64,000 bases of DNA, from assembly GCF_021869535.1 (NCBI RefSeq), contig NW_026262581.1, forward strand, positions 121,734,771 to 121,798,770. The letters are read 5' to 3'. The translations under genes were made by a program, and so were the position numbers. Below, one piece after another: positions 12,893-24,020 of this stretch. Origin of the DNA: Mytilus californianus (taxonomy: Eukaryota; Mollusca; Bivalvia; Mytilida; Mytilidae). Every line of letters begins with the position of its first letter. Position 1 is the first letter of the stretch. Under the pieces are notes generated by a model, which searched no databases, was not told where the DNA came from, and was given only the letters and a program-made list of their open reading frames with translations.

Positions 12893-12898
12893 TAATTA
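12893..12898. other. TAATTA: candidate excision footprint of element E
   Basis: Filled sites read CATCT-TA-A(GGTAGC...GCTACC)T-TA-TGGCAC. This site reads CATCT-TA-A-T-TA-TGGCAC. It therefore keeps both TA duplications plus the outermost base of each element end, and nothing else of E. Confidence 0.7.
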
Positions 12899-13637
12899 TG
12901 GCACACCAGAAAGCACAGAAATGCCTTTTTAAAGATAAATTTGACCACAAATCTTTAGTCTTTTAGGTTTTTGTTTAATTTCAGAAGGTAAAAAATCTGC
13001 TAGGATTGCAATTCATGTTTATTTTATTGTTTACTGTCCTTAGCAACCAAAGATACACATTTTGACACTTAGACATGTTGCGGTCTTAAATTTGTACTCC
13101 ATTAGCTTCGCCCTTGTAACCAAAGATTGCGCTTTATATGATATCCTCAGAATGTATCGCTTTATATTTTTGAATGCGAATAAGTCAAATAAACATTTTA
13201 GCAGGATTTTATATTATAATTTGGTATTAATTAAATTTAATGATGCCAGTACTTTTAGAAATTTATACCCTGCTTGAGAGCTTCTAAACCTAGGTTTGGT
13301 ATGCTATTTACAGCAAAATTGACCTATGAGTGCTTTCAAATACCTAAAAATTGTACAATTTTTCCTCTTTTAAGGTAATTTTAAGATTTTAAACAGAAAA
13401 AAGGGAAAAGTTTTAGAAATTTATCCCAAAAATGAGACAGACTTGAGGTTTTTCACTATGATCTAGCATTCATTTTTAAATCACTTTTTGTCGCGTTTGA
13501 ACATCAACTGCTAACCTTCATAAAATCTTTATTACTGGACCAATTTTAAAAACTAAGGTACCATTTTAATCGTAACAGCTAGTAGAACACAGAAAATATA
13601 CTAAAAATTGAGACAGGAGGGGGAAAATTTCATCTTA
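12897..13637. repeat. Spacer S, copy 4
   Basis: Directly follows copy 3. It has one A fewer in AAACATTTTAGCAGG than the other copies. A 71-codon frame inside is an accident of the repeat. Confidence 0.8.
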
Positions 13638-14302
13638 AGGTAGCACTCCACAGTTAGGTGTGTAGTTTCGCATTTTGGCCCCTGTGGATTTTTCAAATAT
13701 GAGAGCTAATGTGCAATAAAATTCATTTTTGGATAGCTGAGGATTAAAATAGCCTGCCTATTGGGTTTATATGAACATCAAGATAATGTAATGTATGTAA
13801 TAAAGGCTGTTTTCTGTATGACAGTCCGTATTTGCATATCCATACCATACATTGGTCCGGCAATTATTGTAATGTTTTTTTCCAACTTTTTGTCGCACGA
13901 ACTTTGTAATTAAATTTTACGAAAAAATGAGGCGAAAGACACCCATTTTTTATTTGATTATTAGGAAGATTAATTTCAACAGTTTCTAAAAAGGTATCAC
14001 TCATTTGCATTGAAATTCTAGTTTGATCCAAATTTTGGGGGGATATGTGACATTTTCAACCCCCTTTTTGCAATATTTTGTGGTAAATAAATGCAGAATG
14101 TTGCCATGGATACACATAGAAGGAATTATATTTCACCCTTTTAACTTTTGAAAATCAAATCTATGGAAGATACTGATTACATACATATGCACACGTACAA
14201 CACAAACAGTTAGGTTAATGTATTAGAAATCCAGGAATAGGAGATGATAAAATATTTTGTGGTTCATTTTTAATTTTATTTTCTAACTGTGGAGTGCTAC
14301 CT
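13638..14302. mobile_element. Element E, copy 4 (array end)
   Basis: 665 bp with complete ends. The right flank, TACGTATAGTACAAACCC, is unique sequence, so the array ends here. With copy 1 it suggests an original target of about CCACT-TA-CGTATAG. Confidence 0.8.
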
Positions 14303-14349
14303 TACGTATAGTACAAACCCGGTTTCGTCAATCAATTCCGTAAATTCAT

Positions 14350-14378
14350 GTTACGGAAGTTAAAAGTTACGGATGTTA
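14350..14378 (+). repeat. GTTACGGAAGTTA motif, copies 3 and 4
   Basis: An exact copy at 14350-14362 is followed, after AAA, by the variant GTTACGGATGTTA at 14366-14378. Confidence 0.55.
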
Positions 14379-14522
14379 TATTTATAAAGAAAAGAACTTA
14401 ATTTTTCTTATTCATCAAAGGAAAATAAACCTACAATAAGGAAAATTAAAAATATGAACAGAGTCTTTATTGCCAATGTAAGAAAAAGTATAATCGAAGA
14501 AAGGTAACCGACAATAAAAGCC

Positions 14523-14535
14523 GTTACGGAAGTTA
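14523..14535 (+). repeat. GTTACGGAAGTTA motif, copy 5
   Basis: Exact copy. A weaker relative, ACCATGGAAGTAAC, follows at 14552. Confidence 0.55.
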
Positions 14536-14712
14536 CTGTCTTAAATGAGACAACCATGGAAGTAACTTTTGATCATGTTTTACAAAACGTCTCTTGTTTT
14601 GACACATTTGATACCTATTTCACCTGATAGTATGATGATTTTGAAAAGATTCAGCTAAAAGTATGTACCTAAATTCTGATTGTTTCAATAAAACAGAAGA
14701 AAAAAGATAAAA

Positions 14713-14725
14713 GTTACGGAAGTAA
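14713..14725 (+). repeat. GTTACGGAAGTAA motif, copy 6
   Basis: One-base variant and the last clear copy. The remainder up to about 15330 holds no recognisable feature apart from AT-rich tracts. Confidence 0.5.
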
Positions 14726-15332
14726 GCATATGTTTTGAGACAAAAGCAATTTACATTTTTTCAATTTAAATATAGAACGACTTCAGCCAGAGTTGTTTTT
14801 AATGAATAATATGTTTATTTACATTTCAAAAAACTTTTAGTTTCATAGATGAGATCTTTGTAGCAGTCAGCAGGACATCCCGAAATAATAAACGGCAAAA
14901 AGCGACATGCGATTTTCGCAAATTAGCAAACTTTAGCAATTATAAAAACACAAATCAGAATAAAATATATCATACATTTCCTTGCTAAAGCAAAGAAATA
15001 ATACATATAATTAGATAAGTTGCATATCCTCATAATCAATAACAACCTTTCTTTCTCTTTATGATTCAAAACGCAAACGACACAGGAAAAGGTCATTTGG
15101 TCAGTTTTTTGTATAACGAGTGTATATATTATTAATAATATATATATACATCTATGGATGTGCGTCATTAATGACATAATCACAAGGTTCCTTTCCGTTT
15201 AAAAAAATTCTGATCCATTTTATTTCTAGATGATATCTGAACTAGCATATTCATCGTTGTAACAGTAACTATATTCTTTTTCTGGTAAATATATAAACGT
15301 TTTAAAAGTTTATCAAATTAGACTATTTATCG

Positions 15333-15600
15333 GATTTGTAATAACGTAGGCAACACGACGGGTGCCATATGTGGAGCAGGATCTGCTTACCCTTCCGGAG
15401 CACCTGAGATCACCCCCAGTTTTTGGTGGGGTTCGTGTTGCCTAGTCTTTAGTTTTCTATGTTGTGTCATCTGTACTATTATTTGTCTGTTTGTCTTTTT
15501 ATTTTTGGCCATGGCGTTGTCAGTTTGTTTTCGATCTGTGAGTTTGACTGTTCCTCTTGTGTCTTTCGTCCCTCTTTTATCAAAAAGTCAGAGCAACGAA
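15333..15600 (+). repeat. 3' tail of an RT retroelement (5'-truncated copy)
   Basis: Contains the blocks CACGACGGGTGCCATATGTG, TCCGGAGCACCTGAGATCAC, GTTTTCTATGTTGTG and CATGGCGTTGTCAG in the same order as the tail that follows the RT remnant near 62.3-62.6 kb. It is therefore read as a truncated 3' copy of that retroelement. Confidence 0.75.
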
Positions 15601-16169
15601 CACGTGAGTCCTCCTGGCTAAAAATGTATAATTGTTTTAAAAATCACTGTATTGTATATAATCATTTGTAAATGTATGCATATTTCTAAACATATGCTGC
15701 ACATACTCTGTACCTATGTATCTGCAATGGTCATGAGAATAAAGATAGTGTTATTTTTAGTCTTATTTCCTTTACCTGGACTATAGAAAAATTGAAACAA
15801 GATTCAAAGATTAATTTGCAATGTTTTTCTTTCTCTACAATGCTTTTTAAAATAAATAAGTGGAATAATATTTTATCAAATACCTGCTAGTAAATTATAC
15901 ATTTTTTGTAAATTCAAAATAAGTTTTGAATACATACCAATGCTTAAATTTGATGAAGATTTTGGGTCAATTTAATTTCTGATATTGAAATCCTTGACAT
16001 GTCAATTTCAGTGATGTTTTTAGGTTCATAAGCATTAATGATGCTACTACAATCAGAGAACACTGTGAAGCAATAGTATGGATACCAAAGGATGGGCATA
16101 ATATGTTCAGTATCTTCAATAATTTATGGCTTCATCGGCTTGTGTGTAGTTAATGAATTATAAAAGTTA

Positions 16170-16327
16170 CCAAGAGTTGCTTAGTCTTTAGTTTTTAGTT
16201 TTCTATTTTGTGTTTTGTATACTGTTGTTTGCCTTTTCGTCGTTTCTCGTTTTTTGTTTGTCATGGCGTTATTAGTTTGTGATCGACTAATGAGTTTGGA
16301 TATTCCTTTGGTATCTTCCTCTTATTT
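16170..16327 (+). repeat. RT retroelement tail fragment
   Basis: Carries the later tail blocks (GTCTTTAGTTTT, TTTTGTATACTGTTG, GTCATGGCGTTA, TTCCTTTGGTATCTTCC). It abuts the 29-bp tandem repeat. Confidence 0.65.
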
Positions 16328-16455
16328 ACAAATGACCATTATGGAATATCCGTGTTACAAATGACCATTATGGAATATCCGTGTCACAAATGACCATTAT
16401 GGAATATCCGTGTCACAAATGACCATTATGGAATATCCGTGTCACAAATGACCAT
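16328..16455 (+). repeat. 29-bp tandem repeat, four and a half copies
   Basis: The unit begins ACAAATGACCATTATGGAAT and ends ATCCGTGTC. In the RT element this is the extreme C-terminal coding segment (compare GGAATATCTGTGTCATAGAT near 31240 and GGAATATCTGCGACACAGAT near 62340). It is therefore a local amplification of retroelement coding sequence. Confidence 0.7.
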
Positions 16456-16800
16456 GGATATGTTCCAATTATTTTAACCACCATCTCGTCCTCTTTTGAG
16501 ACATCACCGAATGAGACTTGTCACTGGATTTGTACTTGCATGAGCAACACGACGGGTACCACACGTGGTACAGGATCTGATTGCCCTTCCAGAGCACATG
16601 AGTTCCTACCGATTTGTTGGGTGGTTCGTGTTGCTCAATCTCTATTTTTGTGGACTTATTTGTCTTTCCGTCGTTTTTTGTTTTGATTTTGCCATGGCGT
16701 TGTCAGTTGTTTTTTTTCGACTTGTAAGTTTTGAATGTTCCCCTGGTAATTTCTGTCTCTTTTTTACCTTTTTTTTTATTTCGTTAGACTGTGTAGTGCA
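16456..16800 (+). repeat. RT retroelement C-terminus plus 3' tail
   Basis: Starts with GGATATGTTCCAA and then the full tail (GAGCAACACGACGGGTACC, CCAGAGCACATGAG, GCCATGGCGTTGTCAG). It is a more complete copy than the two before it. Confidence 0.7.
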
Positions 16801-17352
16801 GCCTAGCAGTCAATAGAGAAAAAACTATTTTACATCCTTAAATCTTATGATTCGGGCTATTACTTTAAACCATTTAAAATTAACCGAATACGAGGAAATG
16901 GATTTGAAACTTGGTTAAATGTGGGCAATATTCTATCATTTAAAAAATAAATCATTCATGTTTGAAACTCGATGTTAAAAGATAAATGCACTTTTAACGT
17001 GCATTTCATGGCCATTAATTTACAATTAACCTTTTCTCAGATTACAAGATTTCCCTGGCCAGATAGGATTTACATCTGAAAAATTACAAATGATGATGTA
17101 ATATATAAACAAACGCTATTAGAATAAAATACTAAAACATTAATAAGTTCTCTGCGTTCATATAATCAGTCACATGCAGCTATCTTGTAGAAGATTAAAA
17201 ATGAAAGGCATCTTACTAATACATATCTAGCCAGTTTAGATTATTTGTTTTTGTATCAACAACGTGTATCACGTAGTTTTTGATTTAAGATCCTCTCTGA
17301 GTAAATTACACAACATTATAATTGGTACACTATTACATGTATTGAAGAGACT
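16801..17352. other. No recognisable feature
   Basis: AT-rich sequence without open frames or repeats that I can identify. Confidence 0.5.
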
Positions 17353-18140
17353 ATGAATGGCCGTTCATTTCAAAATAACGATACTTCCATCATTATAGTT
17401 TTTCCATCGTGATGGTTTAAACAAGTATCCCGATACTTTTAACAACTACCTTGATACTTGTCAAAAGCATCATGATACTTATCAAAGTATCATATTCAAG
17501 TCTAAAGTATCATCATGGAAGTCAAAAGCATCGTGATGGAAGTTAAAAGCATCGTGATGGAAGTCAAAAGCATCACGATGGATGTAAAAAGCATCATAAT
17601 AGAATTCAAAAGCATCATGTTGGAACATTTAAAGCTGAGATGGCCATCTTGTCCAATTCTCGTTTTTACACAATCGGCTCGTCAGTTGTAAGAATTGCTT
17701 TCATTGGTGAGCTGCAAACAAACATTGCGCCCTTGCGATTTTAACTTATATCATAATACTTTTAACTTCCATCATGATGCTTTTGACTTTAATCGTGATG
17801 CTTTTAATCTCCATCCTGATGCTTTTGACTTCCATCATTATGCTTTTGACTTCCATCGCGATGCTTTTAACTTCCATCATGATGCTTTTGACTTCCATCG
17901 TGATGCTTTTGGCTTGCATCGCGATGCTATTGTCAGTTTAATTGTATCGTGATGCTTTGAGCAAGGATCATGATACTTTAGACTTGTATCATGATACTTT
18001 TGATAAGTATTATGATGCTTTTGACAAGTATCATGGTACTTGTTAAAAACATCGGGATATTTGTTAAAACCATCACGATGGAAAAACTATCATGATGGAA
18101 GTATCGTTATTTTGACACGAACGTCCACTCATTATAGACC
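17353..18140. repeat. Palindromic (foldback) minisatellite, 21-bp unit
   Basis: The left arm (about 17353-17640) and right arm (about 17730-18140) are inverted copies. The outermost shared sequence includes TCAAAATAACGATACTTCC and its complement. Both arms are built from imperfect 21-bp units (AAAAGCATCGTGATGGAAGT and complement). The 85-codon frame at 17695-17952, with a DAFDFHH-type seven-residue period, is the minisatellite read in frame and is not a protein. The ~90-bp centre (AGCTGAGATGGCCATC...) is unique. The structure fits a foldback element; no clear target duplication was found. Confidence 0.8.
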
Positions 18141-18998
18141 TATCAAGAAATTGTGTTGCAGTGTATCGTTGCTTTGTCCGGAATAATATGTTGTGTAAAT
18201 ACAGTTGTTTTTGGATTGATTTTTGTTGGCTTAATGTCCACTGTCATTATTTCATGCACATTCAGAGAAGAACCAATAAATAGTCAATCCAAATAGAAAT
18301 GTTCTGAAAAATGGTACGATCGGGACGAAAGGCGGATATTTCGACAGCCATAGGAACATTTGGGTATGTTGGATAAGGATTGAAATTTTATTTTGCAACA
18401 AGCCACCTCCGTGCCTCTCAAAGAAATGTTGAAATGGTTCTTAAATTTGCTGAGATCTTGGCACTCTCCCTATACGCAGCATTCGATTTAACCTCCCCAC
18501 CACAACCGGACATGAATACCGCATTCAAACACCATGCATAGATTTTATTGCTTGATGTGAACCCTTGGTGCTCAATTAATTGAAGATCTTGTACTAAGAA
18601 AAATAATAATATTGAATTCTATTTCACATTTTAAAAACGAATATTTTTATTTTGTCTTTTGATAGATAGGATCGTTATAATATAGACTGTGTTAATATAC
18701 TGTCTTTCTTCATCTTGGGATGACGAGAATCAATCGTAAAAAAGATCATTTGCGTCCCAAAAAATTTAGATGCCTTTTTTAGACACCGAAAATAGAATTG
18801 TAAATGATTAAACAGATGTTTTGTTTTCCAGTGTATATTTAATGGCTCGATCACTTTAATACGAAGTATATATATATATATATAATAATAGTATACAATA
18901 ATACTTGTTTATATTTCTTGTTGGACATTAATAAAGAAAAAGTTAAAAAAAAGAAACATATTTTTGAAGTTATTGCCCTTAGCCAAATTGAAATATAT
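18141..18998. other. No recognisable gene
   Basis: Unique AT-rich DNA with a short (TA)n tract at about 18867-18884. Confidence 0.5.
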
Positions 18999-18999
18999 A

Positions 19000-19122
19000 T
19001 ATAAAAGTCTAAATATTTGTGCAACAGTACTAATATAAGATGGTAATATACAAAGATTAACATCATCTTCGTTTAATATCATCTTATAATAGTACCGTTG
19101 CGCAAATCTTTAGACTTTTATA
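19000..19122. repeat. Inverted repeat with 41-bp arms
   Basis: The arms 19000-19041 (TATAAAAGTCTAAATATTTG...) and 19080-19122 (...CAAATCTTTAGACTTTTATA) pair with few mismatches around a ~38-bp loop. The TATAAAAGTCTAAA end also occurs in each ribozyme unit at 56-58 kb, which hints at a shared retroelement border. Confidence 0.65.
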
Positions 19123-19214
19123 ATTTTTTCCTTATCTGCACAGTATCGCCTATTCTTGATGATCTGGTACATATTAAATTTGCTGGTTGGTCCTTTTAAT
19201 AGACTTCTATATAT

Positions 19215-20105
19215 ATTTTTGCACCTTTTGTTTGCGGTATACCATCTTTTCCGCAAGTTTATTGTTTTCTGTTTGATATTAAATTAATATTTAAGATCCA
19301 TTTTGTTACATCTGGTGATCATTTTATTTGGCAATCGCCAATGGCAGTCAGCAGGGTTTAAGAACATCCGTTGTTCGACCTGCTAGTCAAATGCGTTTTG
19401 TTAAAATATACTTTGTCACTTTTTTGGTCTTTTGGAAAATGTTGTTTGTGCTGTATTTAGACCCCTCTACCAAGAAATTTGTTTTGCATGCACACGTATA
19501 AAAATTGCGGTTTTTATCCAACGCAATCATAGGTTTGAACGTTGTTTTCAATTTAGACTTGTTTATATTTTTTCGTTTGGGCTTGTATTATATTTGCCTT
19601 CGGGTTTATATGATCCGTTCATCCTATTTCGACTCTTTAAAATTCAAGAGTCTATCCTAAATTGAGGTAAATTATATGGTCTTCCAAATACCGTTTCGAT
19701 TCCTAACATCACTGAAGAGACATTAATTGTCGAAATTCGGATATGGTGTACTAATTTTTGCACCTTTTGTTTGCGGTATACCATCTTTTCCGCAAGTTTA
19801 TTGTTTTCTTTTTGGTATTAAATTAATAGTTAAGATCCATTTTGTTACATCTGGTGATCCGTTTATTTGGCAATCGCCAATGGCAGTCAGCAGGGTTTAA
19901 GAACATCCGTTGTTCGACCTGCTAGTCAAATGCGTTTTGTTGAAATATACTTTTTCATTTTTTTGGTCTTTTGGAAAATGTTGTTTGTGCTGTATTTAGA
20001 CCCCTCTACCAAAAAATTTGTTTTGCATGCACACGTATAAAAATTGCGGTTTTTATCCAACGCAATCATAGGTTTGAACGTTGTTTTCAATTAAGACTTG
20101 TTAAT
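19215..20105 (+). repeat. Ribozyme-bearing tandem repeat, one full and one partial unit
   Basis: Period about 539 bp (GCACCTTTTGTTTGCGGTAT at 19221 and again at 19760). The sequence is homologous to the 55.9-58.0 kb array but on the opposite strand and more diverged. The second unit breaks off near 20105 at a (TA)n tract. A hammerhead ribozyme lies between the two units. It is noncoding: the 77- and 64-codon frames inside are the same unit read twice. Confidence 0.8.
19706..19749 (+). ncRNA. Hammerhead ribozyme, type I, complete core
   Basis: Reads 5' to 3': stem I strand ACATCA, core CTGAAGA (CUGANGA), stem II GACA-TTAAT-TGTC, core GAAA, a minimal stem III with loop (T-TCGG-A), cleavage triplet ATA, and stem I return strand TGGTGT. 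Stem I forms six pairs including one G-U, and stem II forms four. The predicted cut is between 19743 and 19744. Very short stem III is the form known for Penelope-like elements and animal retrozymes. Confidence 0.85.
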
Positions 20106-23100
20106 AGTATACAATATATATATATATATATCAGCAAAATGATTTCGGCTTTTAACCTTACTTGACCATTAACTAACCTTATATTTGATATAAGTCAAGT
20201 ATTCAGTTACGTGTAAATTTGTAGATATATATGTATATTATTGTACTTAACTCTCATTATCTGTCTGGTTCTAAATTAAATCCAATAAAGACAGGTGATG
20301 AGGAGCACATATATAATTATGGATTTCCAACAATGAATAAACGGAGATATGAAATAAACGTCAATGAGACAGCAACCTTTCAATACAAGTTCACTGAAAA
20401 ATATTGTTGTAGAATTTCACAATTAATGCATGTCTGCATGAGGATATAGGTTTAAATGAAAATAACACTTTATGAATTAGTTTGACCCAAAGCGCTTCTC
20501 TGGATGTACCTTCATCGGGAATGCTCAAGGCCAGAAGTTTGAAAGCCAAGGGTCGTCATTTTTATTTCAAATTGATTAAATTATTAAAAGTATTATAATA
20601 AATAATTAAAATAAAAATAAATACATGGCTAGAAGATATTAAGTTCCATTGGAATGATATTTACGATCATTTTCTGTAAATTTACTGTTCCTAACCGAAA
20701 CCCTGACTAAGATTGTTCTCCCCAAAGCATAGATGGAGGCAGATTGAACACAACATTTTTGAGTTTTTAGTTGCTTATGCTCTTCAGCATGTTATAAATC
20801 AATTTGGCGTTCCAACGGTTTCGTTTCCAGCGCCATTATGAGTCTTATATAAACGAAACGCCTGTATGGCGTTCTATTTCAGTTATTTCCATTACATATA
20901 ACTTTTGCTTCTGATACCAAGAAGGTAAGAAGTCTTAGTATAAGATTGAAAAGATGCAAAAAACGATAAGTCGAAGACAGACAGACAATGCCATTGTCAA
21001 AAGTAAAAAGACGTAAAGACAAACAACATTCCGGAAAACAATACAGGAAAACTAAAGATAAAAAATAGGAGCTGGTTGAAACTAAGCTTTCAATTCGCAC
21101 TAAATTTAGATACTGACTCTTCATTTTGTTTTTGTATAACATTGAATTTTATTTAGTTGCGAGCAACAGAGTAGAGAAATATACATATTAAAAATAATAA
21201 CTATCCGTTAAACATATTGTCTCTTAGGCATTTGATATTATCTTCTAAAAGCATGACACAATATAAAACAAATTGAAATAGCTGCGAGAAGAAAAAGATA
21301 GCTGCAATCAACAATTTCAGAAGCATTTATTTTACTATACAGCTTAGCATCAGTGTTGACAAGTTTTATTTATATTCATTGTTCTCTGGAGAATCGATGA
21401 CTTCACTGATGTTTTTAGACAGCGTTATTTCCTTTCCCGCATTGTCTATTAATTTCTGTCAATGATCGGCAGTATTAAAGGCAATATTAACGTGATTAAG
21501 GCAGAGTACAGTCTCCTGGCCAGGAAATGAAAGGGAGAAAATCAAGTGGGGTTTTATTACATGATAGATATGGAGATTTTATTATAAATGCAAATACTTT
21601 AGAGTGGAATATGTCAATATGACCACAGTACCAGCTGAAAATGGGTAGACTTATACAGGTTCTTTTAAACAAAGGTTAATATCTCGATTGTCACAATTGT
21701 GACTTATTTGTTGATAAAGATACTAGTTGTTTCTTACTCGTGTTTAATTTGATTACGAAATGAAAAATTCAGTGGTCTAAAGTATGAATTTCCAATGAGT
21801 GTTTTTTTTAGGATATGGAAAAGAGGGGGAGGGGATGTAGGGGTATCTATGAACGTTATTGTTGGAATTGATTGAATACGAGTTGAACTTAATTTCATGA
21901 ATAAAACAGATATGTGGCAAAAGTCAAAGAGACTGCAACCCAAGACCACACATAACCAAAAAAGGCAATCAAGGGAAACATACAATCGTCAATATAACAG
22001 TAAAGTGTGAACGGGTCTATACAATATGCCAAGCTCTATTAGTAGATAACAGACAATACTTTATTTCTAAACCTCAGACACTTAGGTGTACAAGAGGACA
22101 TCATATATGCACATAAACACATTTATATAATCAATACATTTACACTAAACATTATAATGAATGCATGGTAAAATACAGAAAAATGTCAATTTACAAATTA
22201 CCATAACATTCAACTCAAAAAGACAAACAAAAATCATAAACATCGTGTAAGTATTTTTTAAAAATATTGCTAAGTTTATGTAAAGTTCAACATGAAAAAA
22301 TATTAAAGTCTAGATCTGCCATCAGCGATAAATTCTTGAAACAGCAGAATAATAATCAGTAAAGAATAAGCACTTGCATAACGGTATAACAGATTTAAAA
22401 AACCCATAAGAAATGAAAGGAAAATGTTGTAAATTTGATATCGATAATGCAGCAATTGGGCCGTTTAATTTCATTTATTTGATTTTTGAAAATCGTTTGT
22501 CACAAATTAAACCTCGCGTGAGGCCTGAAATAAATGTTAAATTTATAACAGGAAACAAACAAAAAATCACATAAAACCTAATTGAAACCTTCACATCAGT
22601 CACAAATAGGCTTCAATCAACATGCATTAACCGTGAAACTGTACAACACGAAACCAGGGACAACAATCCCATCAGTGGATATGCACGGCACAACTTAACC
22701 AATGTAAATTTCAAAGTGTTTCAAACAATTCAAGAAATATAAATGGTCAATTTTTATCAATAGAAAACAAACTCACCAAAGATATCAGGCTTATAATTTG
22801 GTACGTACACCAGCAGCGCGTTTTTGTAACCTTGAATAAACTTTCGAGTGTGTATTTCTTTTCAAGAATTTCTTTTAAGAATTATTCTTGTACTTATTCC
22901 ATAGATAATTAATTCTGAGCTTTGATCGAGATTTGCAGCTTCAAACCCTATGTTTTAATAAAACCAAGCATTTAATATTGTTGATTTTAGCGGTTACAAT
23001 TAAACCAAGGAATTATACGCATTGCCCAAATATATATGTAAATTCACATTACAATTAATTAATTTAAAAAGGAGGAGAAAAACCCTCGATAACACAGATC

Positions 23101-23704
23101 ATAGATTTATTCAGATACGACGTGGTTTTTATGTATTTTCTATACATGCATCGATGTGACAGCACTCGAACATATTAAAAGGGTTGGAATGGGGCAAAAA
23201 GAAGTATGCTCACCTGAACTTCTGACATTGGGTAGTAAAGAAGCAATGTTTAGAAATGGGGAGTTAAACCCGATGCCACCACCTCTGCAGTCTAAGAACC
23301 CTTGCTACACTTTTTGTCCTTAAGCATTGTTTTTTTACTGCCCAATGTCAGATGTTTAATTGAGCATACACCCCATTTCAACCCTTTTACGTTTGTTTGA
23401 TGTCACATCGATGCATATGATCATATCTCATGACACTTTGAAAAATACTGGTGGCCTGATGAAAGTAAAAAATGTTTTCCTTTTCCAACATACCGTTTTT
23501 TTTTCTTTTCGCAGAGGGAATCTAAATTTCCCGCCCTTCATCCTGGTTGACCCACAATGCAGAATCTACTGTTTTTGATTATTGTTAATTTATTCTCTTT
23601 CCTAAATATGCAACCTAACGACATAAAAACATCTTTACCAAAGTCTGACTAATATGTAAATTATATATCTATCTCCCTAAATTTGTGGATACGTATAAAT
23701 AATG
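20106..23704. other. Repeat fragments, no gene
   Basis: About 20915-21060 is a minus-strand fragment of the RT retroelement tail (GTCGAAGACAGACAGACAATG, with complementary blocks). A (TA)n tract lies at 20114-20130. The rest, including 22000-23700, shows nothing I can identify; frames are short or start without ATG. Confidence 0.5.
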
Positions 23705-23744
23705 TTCTTATATGGAACGCCGTAACTGCCTTATGGTACTTCCT

Positions 23745-24012
23745 TCTTTATTATGATGAGGTTTTTCTTTATCATGATGAGGTTTTTCTCTATTATGATG
23801 AGGGTTTTCATTATTATGATGAGGTTTTTTCTCTATTATGAAGAGCTTTTTATCGATTATGATGAGCTTTTTCTCTATTATGATGAGGGTTTTCTTTATT
23901 ATGATGAGGTTTTTCTCTATTATGATGAGGGTTTTTCTCTGTTATGATTATGATGAGGTTTTTCTTTAAGATGAGGTTTTTCTCTATTATGATGATTTTT
24001 TTTTTTTTTATG
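23745..24012 (+). repeat. Minisatellite of the left foldback arm
   Basis: Imperfect units of 17-20 bp around TTATGATGAGGTTTTTCTC. Frames here (MMRFFF-like repeats) are the repeat itself. Confidence 0.8.
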
Positions 24013-24020
24013 AGCATTTT

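Larger units (their letters stand above)
8675..14304. repeat. 5.6-kb array of a 665-bp inverted-repeat element (E) alternating with a ~740-bp spacer (S)
   Basis: The order is E-S-E-S-E-S-S-E. Every E is bounded by the 20-bp inverted repeat AGGTAGCACTCCACAGTTAG (first base missing in E1) and by TA on both sides. The E-S period is about 1,406-1,408 bp. Copies differ by only a few substitutions and 1-bp indels, so the expansion is recent. Shared variants give some history: E3 and E4 share TTTCTAAAAAGG where E1 and E2 have TTTCTGAAAAGG, and E2-E4 share GAGCTAATG against GAGCTAGTG in E1. No frame in E or S looks coding. The whole block begins and ends with E, so outer ends could in principle act on the full block. 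Confidence 0.9.

Noticed and set aside
9341-13637. Spacer S as a gene or control region of element E
   Set aside because: No frame is conserved across the four copies (the longest, 71 codons, is open in only one copy), and no promoter-like feature is visible.
17695-17952. 85-codon frame with His/Asp/Phe repeats
   Set aside because: It is the 21-bp minisatellite read in frame; the inverted arm gives the same pattern on the other strand.
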